A stretch of 64,000 nt of DNA from positions 9,043,052 to 9,107,051 of the forward strand of contig CM051463.1 of the NCBI GenBank assembly GCA_028095005.1, in the 5' to 3' direction. Source of the DNA: Rhynchospora pubera. Taxonomy: Eukaryota > Streptophyta > Magnoliopsida > Poales > Cyperaceae. This document shows, in pieces, positions 57,018-64,000 of this stretch. The notes beneath the pieces are model-generated. The model did no database searches. It was not told the DNA's origin and was given only the letters and a program-made list of their open reading frames with translations. The translations under genes and the position numbers were made by a program. Numbering within the stretch: the stretch's first letter is position 1; each line of letters begins with the position of its first letter.

Positions 57018-58588
57018 TAAATAACCTCTGCTTTCTGTTTTCATAATTAATTTTTATAGGATCTTATTGTGTGTGCACCTATTTTAGCTTCATGTTTACC
57101 AACCTATTGCATCAGAGTATAAAGAATTACATGGCAAGATTTTTTTAGTTTCAGATATACTGCATTTTGTGCAAGTGACTATAATAGTAATGTTAAATCA
57201 ATTTCTCTTATCTTAATTGTCTATTGTACAAGTTCAGTGCCCCGACGCTAGCTTCTCAGTGATTTTAATACGCGCCAGACTAGCAACCTGATCCAATTGT
57301 CTAAGCTGGTAGCGTACCAGTACGGTGTCAGGCACTATGCCATTAATTAATCCCTGGCTGTAGAGCAAGTATTTAATTTTTGCGCCTTATCTTGTAATAT
57401 TTTCCTTTTTTTCTATTTGATATTTATTGTTCTCTCTTGTGGAAATTCCAGTAGAACTAATTTGTAGTGCCAATGAAATGTCCGCGTTAGTGGTTCAGCC
57501 GGTTCTTTCAATTGTAGAGACAAAAAGGTCAGTTCACATTTTGTGATTTCTTGTTCATAGGAGTCAACAGTGAGAAGATCTTTTGTAATATCTTATTAAA
57601 AGAAGTTATTAAGAAAGAACACCTTACATAGTAAGAGCATTAAATTGGCACCGTATAAATCAATACTCAATAGTTCAAACCTTTATGTGTAAAAAAAAAT
57701 AATAATAATAATAAATTAGGCAAATTCGATCCTTATCTTTGTTTTAAAAAACTTATAATTATGCAAAAATAATAAATTTGCACTTAATTTAATGTTTGGC
57801 TTATTTGAACTATCACATCAATTTAGGAGAGCGCATGTCATACTCAATGTTAAATTATTCTAATCTTTTTTTTTTTTTTTTGGAAACTAGTGAGCTACAT
57901 GCCCACCACTCTTTTCATTAATGAAAAAAGCAAGTTTTAACATTTTAAATATTAATGATCAGCACTCAAACATGAACTCTTTATCCATATAAGCTTCACC
58001 GTAAAAATAAATTCGATTTTGACATAATTTGAGAAATTATTGCCCTACACGTTTGGTAAGGAATAATATTATAAAAATAATAAATTGAAGTACTTTATAA
58101 CGACACTAATAATAATAATAACAGTAATATAGAATTATAAACAACACAAATTATATGTGAGCTAAATGAATCTCGACCATATATAGCAAGATCAGATAGT
58201 ATACTCGATATATTTTTCTCGTTGTCAAATCAAAAATGAGTAGTAAACGTTTGATTTTCTTTCTTTTTATTATGTTGAATTTTCCGTAAAACCGAGCATG
58301 TGAAGGTTTAAAAAAATTTATGAAAAGTGAGCATATCCGTCTGCAAAAACCTGTGTATTGTACGTATAACGCATTGTAATTTTATTCTAGCAGGATTGTA
58401 TGCTTGTTCACTTTGCATATTTACGTCACAGGTACTAATTTTGTATGCGACACGGACTGGCAGTATCCAGGCGCCATAGAGGATCGCAAATTATCCACAG
58501 TTCAGACTTGCGGAACAATAAGAGGTGGAAATGTATGAATAAAAAAATCCAACAATAATTAAATTTTGTTTCAACTTTTAAAAGCAAC
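57018..58588. other. Intergenic between the two receptor kinase genes
   Basis: AT-rich; no ORF, no clear repeat apart from a T run at about 57,869-57,884. Confidence 0.5.
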
Positions 58589-59593
58589 GACTGAGCAAAG
58601 AAAAAGAAAGTGACTGGTCAAGTTCAAATACAAAATTACATTCATACCACCCCCCTTATGTTTTCACTTATCAGTTATCACTCTACTAAAGAGATAGGGT
58701 CGTAATTTGCACTTAAACTCCCTCCAACTTCCATAAATATCAACACCAGTCATATACATCATATTCATTACTGCTTTAAATTTAATGATTTAGAAAAAGT
58801 GAAACACCTGATTTCACATGATCAGATAACTGACCATGAATCACGAAAAGTTTTTTATTTGGCGTACTATTGCTGAAGTAAGATATCATAAGAGGGTATG
58901 CAGCTTTCTGCAAGAAACAGGATCATACACGCAAAATGCAAAACTAATGAGAAAGTGTGAAATTAGTAAGTACAAAGGGCTTCACTCATATTCAGTTCAG
59001 TTATTCATTGTCGTAATATTTATTTTTTGTTTTTATTTATTATAATTATTTTTTTTTTTTTTTTTGGTATTCAGGCCGGGGCGTAGGCAGTAATGAAATT
59101 TGTTCTAGAAGAAAGACTGAGCAAAAAATGAAAGTTACTGGTCAAGTTTTAATAAAAAATTTACAGTTCATACCACACCTTATGTTTTCTTTTTTTTAGA
59201 AATGCTAGATAGAGGCTATCTAGTGGACTGTGGAACCACACCTTATGTTTTCACTCCACTAAATCAAGGGTGGTGAAATTTTGCATTTAAACAACACCCC
59301 CTCAATTTTTTATTAATATCTAGAGGGGCCAAATACATCATTAATCATTATTGTTTTCAAATTTAATGATCCCAAAAAAACGAAACACCTGAGTTACATT
59401 TTCACGTGATGAGTAACTAACCATGAATCACAAAAAGTTTTTCTTTTGATGTACTATTGCTGAAGTAAGATCAATGATCAGAATATGCAGCTCTCTGTAA
59501 AGAAACGAGGACATATACGCAAAATGCTAAAATAGATGACAAAGTATGAAATTATTAACGAGAGAAGCTTCACTCAACATTCTGTTCACTAGC
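58589..59593 (+). repeat. Diverged tandem duplication upstream of the intact kinase
   Basis: 58,589-59,003 and 59,115-59,593 share ordered blocks: GACTGAGCAAA, ACTGGTCAAGTT, AAATTTAATGAT, GAAACACCTGA, ACCATGAATCAC, GTACTATTGCTGAAGTAAGA, CGCAAAATGC and CTTCACTCA. The second copy ends about 55 bp before the start codon, so it contains the likely promoter; the first copy has no gene behind it. Confidence 0.8.
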
Positions 59594-59648
59594 AGTACTA
59601 GAAAGTTCTGATTAGTAGTTTACATTTTACAATAACTTTTGTACAGCC

Positions 59649-62600
59649 ATGAAAAAATGGCCACTTACCCACCTACTGCTTCATCTTCTCTTAACCTTCA
59701 TCTCTCTCTCCTCACTCACGCTATCAAGAGATATCATAACCATAGATTCACCTCTAGCATATCCAGATATCATAGTTTCTTCTGGCAGGACATTCACACT
59801 TGGCTTTTTCAACACTAGCAAATCAAACCTTTGGTACTTGGGCATCTGGTACACAAAAATTACACAACAAACTGTCGTATGGGTTGCGAATCGAGATAAC
59901 CCAATGCCTGATTCAGCCGGGGTTCTATCTATCAACACTAACGGATCGATTTTACAACTCCAAACCAGCTCAGGCAAGGTCTTTTGGTCTGTAAATCCAT
60001 CCACCATGGTTACTCCTATTGCACAAATATTAAATACAGGAAATTTTGTGTTGATGGAAGAAGACACAGGCAATGTAACATGGCAAAGTTTCGACTACCC
60101 GACTGATACTTTGTTACCGGGTTTGAAAACAGGGTGGATAGAAGGGAAATATCACTTACTGAATAGTTGGACAAGCTCAAATGATCCTACATCTAGTACT
60201 TATCAAACCAACCTGGTTCTTGCTGGGTGGTCAGAATTCTTCATTTGCGATGGATCCAAAATGATTTACCGAACAGGGCCATGGAATGGGATCCATTTCA
60301 CTGGAGAACCACAAATGACATCAGATAGCCAGTTCACTTTTTCATACGTCTCAAACCAAAATGAAACATCCTACACATTTTATATAAATAACACATCTTT
60401 CATGTCACGGCTTGTACTTAACCAGTCTCTTCTCCAAAGGTATGTGTCAATTGGGTCGGGTTGGGCTCTGTATTGGTCACTTCCTCGGGACCACTGTGAC
60501 AATTATGCACAATGTGGTCCAAATGGTGTGTGTGATGTGGATTCTTCAAATTCACCAGACTGTACTTGCTTGACCGGTTTTGAACCGAAATCTGAGAAAG
60601 AATGGATGTTACATGACAGAACAGAGGGGTGCATTAGAAGGGTCAAGTTGAACTGCACCAGTGATGGGTTTATAGCCATTAATGATGTGAAATTGCCCGA
60701 TTCAACAAATGTGACGGTATTTAGTGAAATTGGTCTGAGCGAATGCAGGAGAAGGTGCTTGATGAACTGCTCGTGTACAGCCTACTCAAATTTGAACATA
60801 TTAAATGGGGGCAGTGGGTGTGCTATGTGGATGGGTGATTTGGTTGATATAAGAACGTTCAATGGGGGTGGTTGGACTTTCTATTATCGGGTTGCAGGTT
60901 CTGAAGTACCTGGTAAGTATCCGCATTCGCTGTTTTCTCTCTGGTCTGAAAAACCTTCAAAAAATAGGTGAATTTACCCCCAAAAAAAGCCAAATAAAAA
61001 AAATGAAATATAATGTCTAGAACAAAACCATTATTCTGGTGGGAATCAAAAGAATGCAATTCCCATTATTTTAGGGCAAAAATAGGGATCCAAAAATGCC
61101 TTTTCTTTTTATCTGATATAGCAAATATTGTTTATTTCTGACACAGCTACAAGCATAGCAATTAAGAAGAAGAATACTAAGAATCCAGCTGTAATTGTGA
61201 CATGTGTAGCTTTAGGACTGCTAATATTGGCACTTGTCGCATACATTATTCAGTGGAAGGTGATAAAAAATCATGGTATGTTTATCCAATTATTCGAATT
61301 TCAGTAGAAGTGACTCAACTGAATTGAACTAAAATTAGGCGCATAGCCAGCTTGGTGCTGTTATGTACTAAGACAAAACAAATATTCAGGCATTTGAATG
61401 CTTAGTACTAAATGTACTGTCTCGAGACCTACTGCTTTAGAGGATTTCCTTTTGGTTCAATTGCTTATTAACTTTAGTCAAAAGATTGCTAAGTCAGAAC
61501 TTAGTACAAAGATGCCTAATGAACTATTTAATGTAATTTCAAGTTATAAGATTATTTACTGGTGCCCATACTATATATGGTCTTCCTCCTATTAACTATT
61601 TCTATGTCAGAACTCACTACAAGCTTTTATTATATAGGAACCTCTGCATATTCACATAGACAGAGACATATGTCCCCAGATTTTGCACAGCCATTTGCAA
61701 CAGCTGGGAATAAAGTTCTCGAAGAGGGCTCCAGTAAAACAAATGTTATGAGTCTCCCAATATTCGATGCGGGTGTTATATTGGCGGCTACAAAGAACTT
61801 TGCTCTTTCTAATAAGCTTGGTGAAGGCGGCTTTGGCACAGTTTACAAAGTAATTTTTTGGTCCTTTCTTTTTGGCTAGTAAATTATGTTATTTTGACAG
61901 TTCATAGCTTACAAGCTTGCCTGAATGTCAATCATAAATGCTGCATTGCATTATCGCAACAGAACCTTGAATTTTTGGTAAGATAAGTACTGCAGTACCA
62001 TTGCCCTCATGGTTGGTACTTTTACCCACCATCTTGAAGAATGGACCCATCAGCATTGCCAAATTTATATTCTGTTTTTGGTAAAAAATATTTATCAGAT
62101 AATTATATTGTATAATTAAAATTCCAAGGATTCTTAATCTTTTAAATTTAACGAAAAAGGGGGAACTGGAAAGAGGGGAGAAAATAGCCGTGAAAAGGCT
62201 GGCAGACTTTTCGACACAAGGGGTTGGAGAATTCAAAAATGAAGTCAATTTGATTGCGGAGCTTCAACATGTCAATTTGGTACGCTTGTTGGGGTGTTGT
62301 GTTGAAGGAGATGAACGGATGCTCATTTATGAATACATGGAAAATAAAAGCTTGGACACCATCATCTTTGGTTAGTGTTTTACCAGATATCTTCTAGAAA
62401 ATTGAGTTCAGAGATCGTAGTAATACAAATATAGTAAATCTATACAATAAATGTCATTATTCTTACTTGCATAAGTAGTAATACTGGATATATCGCTGGT
62501 TTTACAGGTTTTGTCTTCGTTTTTTTGTTTTCATAAAGTGTCTTCTTTGTGACTCTCAAGTCACAATTTTCTTGATATCTTGCTCTTTGGAATTCCACTC

Positions 62601-64000
62601 TTTGGTTAAGGTATCTTACAGATCAAGTCCTGGTACAACCATGAATGACACAATATTCTGTACCACTGCAATTCTTTTGCTATTTTGTGGCTGTATTGAA
62701 CTGTGATGCTTATTATGCTGGTGTCTTCTCGGCATGAAATCATTTTTGAAAAGAACAGAAAATTTATTTACTTTATTCACATTCCCACTTCACTACTGCC
62801 CCAGTTTATTCCTGAGATGCAGGCCATTGTATGGAATAGCATATTCCTTACTCCTTCAAAATTCAAATTAGACTAATAATAATAGCTACAATAAGTTTAG
62901 AATTTTTTTTTTTTTAAGGTTGGTTTGAAACCAACGATTTTGTTATAAGAAATAAGAAATTTGAAAATAAATGCTCTCTCCGTGAAACGAACCAATGACC
63001 ACTTGGTTGGCGGAATAGAGCGAAACCACTCTACTAAAAAACCCAACTTTTTAGAAAATAAGTTACAAAAACATTGATTATAATCTTGGAGTTGGATTTT
63101 GTTACTCAATTAGATAATAATCTTGAACAGATAAAGCAAAGTCTTCTCGGTTGGACTGGCAAAAGCGATTTGAGATAATAAAGGGGATTGCTCGAGGTGT
63201 TCTTTATCTGCACCAAGACTCCAGATTGAGAATTATTCATAGAGATTTGAAAGCCAGCAATGTATTACTTGACAAAAATATGAATCCTAAAATTTCTGAT
63301 TTTGGTCTAGCCAGAATATTTTGTGCAGACGAAAAGAAATGGCAAACAAGCCGGGTTGTTGGTACATAGTAAGTGTATTTATATATACTTCCTTTTTATC
63401 ACATAGCAGTGATAAATTATTGAGTGAAGCTTCTTATATATGAATTAGAAAACATTGTGTTAACTACCTTCAAGTAGCTTCAAAATAGCTTCAACTACCT
63501 TCAAATAGCTTCAAATAGCTTCAACTACCTTCAAATAGCTTCAAAATTGTGGGGGTAGTTTGAAAACAATTGAGTAATGACTGGCTATAATGCAGTGGAT
63601 ATATGTCTCCGGAGTATGCCATGGATGGTGTTTTCTCAGTGAAGTCAGACGTGTTCAGCTTTGGTGTCTTAGTCCTCGAGATAATTAGTGGAAGAAAAAG
63701 CCGTGGTATATTTGGTGCAGAACCCTTCATAAACCTCCTCTGCTATGTAATCTTTTCTTCATTCCTTTTAATTTTCTTTTATTAGAGTACCTTTTAGGCT
63801 TTTTATGACGAACCTTAAATAAATACCAATATTTTCAGGCCTGGGCATTATGGAAAAATGGGAAGGCCTTGGATTTGCTCCATACCTCAATTTTGGTGAA
63901 TTCAAACAATAATTCAGAGATTATGAGATGCATCCATGTAGGGCTTCTGTGTGTTCAAGACAGCCCAGAGCATAGACCCCACATGTCAGAAGTCATATTG
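59649..64000 (+). CDS. S-domain (G-type lectin) receptor-like Ser/Thr kinase, cut by window end
   Basis: Exons 59649-60912, 61147-61275, 61638-61849, 62160-62370, 63131-63368, 63596-63746 and 63839-beyond 64000, all GT-AG with consistent phases; 789 codons are visible, with perhaps 45-50 missing compared with the neighbour. The signal peptide (LLLHLLLTFISLSSL) is followed by the bulb-type lectin domain (TLGFFNTSKSNLWYLGIWY, VVWVANRDNPMPD), S-locus glycoprotein domain (YRTGPWNGIHFTG), EGF-like (DNYAQCGPNGVCD), PAN (SECRRRCLMNCSCTAYS), a transmembrane helix in exon 2 and an RD-type kinase: GEGGFGTVYK, AVKRL, IIHRDLKASNVLL, DFGLARIF, YMSPEYAMDGVFS. A plasma-membrane receptor of the SD1 type; ligand unknown. 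No lesion seen, so likely functional. Confidence 0.92.
63469..63548 (+). repeat. Minisatellite in intron 5 of the intact kinase
   Basis: About eight 10-bp units alternating CTTCAAATAG and CTTCAACTAC, 50 bp before the exon 6 acceptor. Confidence 0.85.

Overview
The window is nuclear DNA of a flowering plant. Split genes with GT-AG introns encode two plant-specific receptor kinase families, a wall-associated kinase and G-type lectin (S-domain) kinases. The intergenic space is AT-rich and full of LTR retrotransposons, Tourist/hAT-type MITEs and foldback elements. The species cannot be fixed from the sequence alone; nothing is bacterial, viral or organellar.

Layout. 1-1.35 kb: part of a Copia-type LTR. 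2.2-6.7 kb (minus): a complete three-exon wall-associated-kinase-like gene whose exons join in frame to 748 codons. 7-27 kb: gene-poor DNA with an hAT-like element (7310-7869, perfect 8-bp TSD), long-TIR elements, foldback MITEs, low-complexity blocks and two decayed relics of S-domain kinase genes (13.93 kb, 24.3-25.0 kb). 27,265-45,865: a giant, recently inserted LTR retrotransposon of 18.6 kb with 4.34-kb LTRs that are almost identical and a perfect GATGG target duplication. 46-52 kb: the interrupted long-TIR element, a dense MITE cluster and AT-rich tandem repeats. 52.15-57.02 kb (plus): a seven-exon S-domain receptor kinase broken by two frameshifts. 59.65 kb to the window end (plus): an intact paralogue, cut by the edge in its last exon.

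The giant element is the most unusual object. It reads right to left. Its only long sense ORF encodes Gag plus a retropepsin-like domain (1346 aa). No reverse transcriptase, RNase H or integrase is visible, so it probably moves with help from another element. The Gag ORF carries three copies of a CHHC zinc-knuckle module, two of them after the protease region. On the opposite strand lies a separate 407-codon gene with its own TATA box and a GT-AG intron. The non-coding parts hold repeat families that can form hairpins, with paired substitutions that keep the stems intact, plus a 23-24 bp minisatellite and a duplicated primer-binding/leader segment.

The receptor genes form a cell-surface (probably defence or wall-sensing) neighbourhood. 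The S-domain family was once larger here: one live copy, one frameshifted copy and two older relics, all on the plus strand, suggest a tandem array eroded by frameshifts and transposon insertions.
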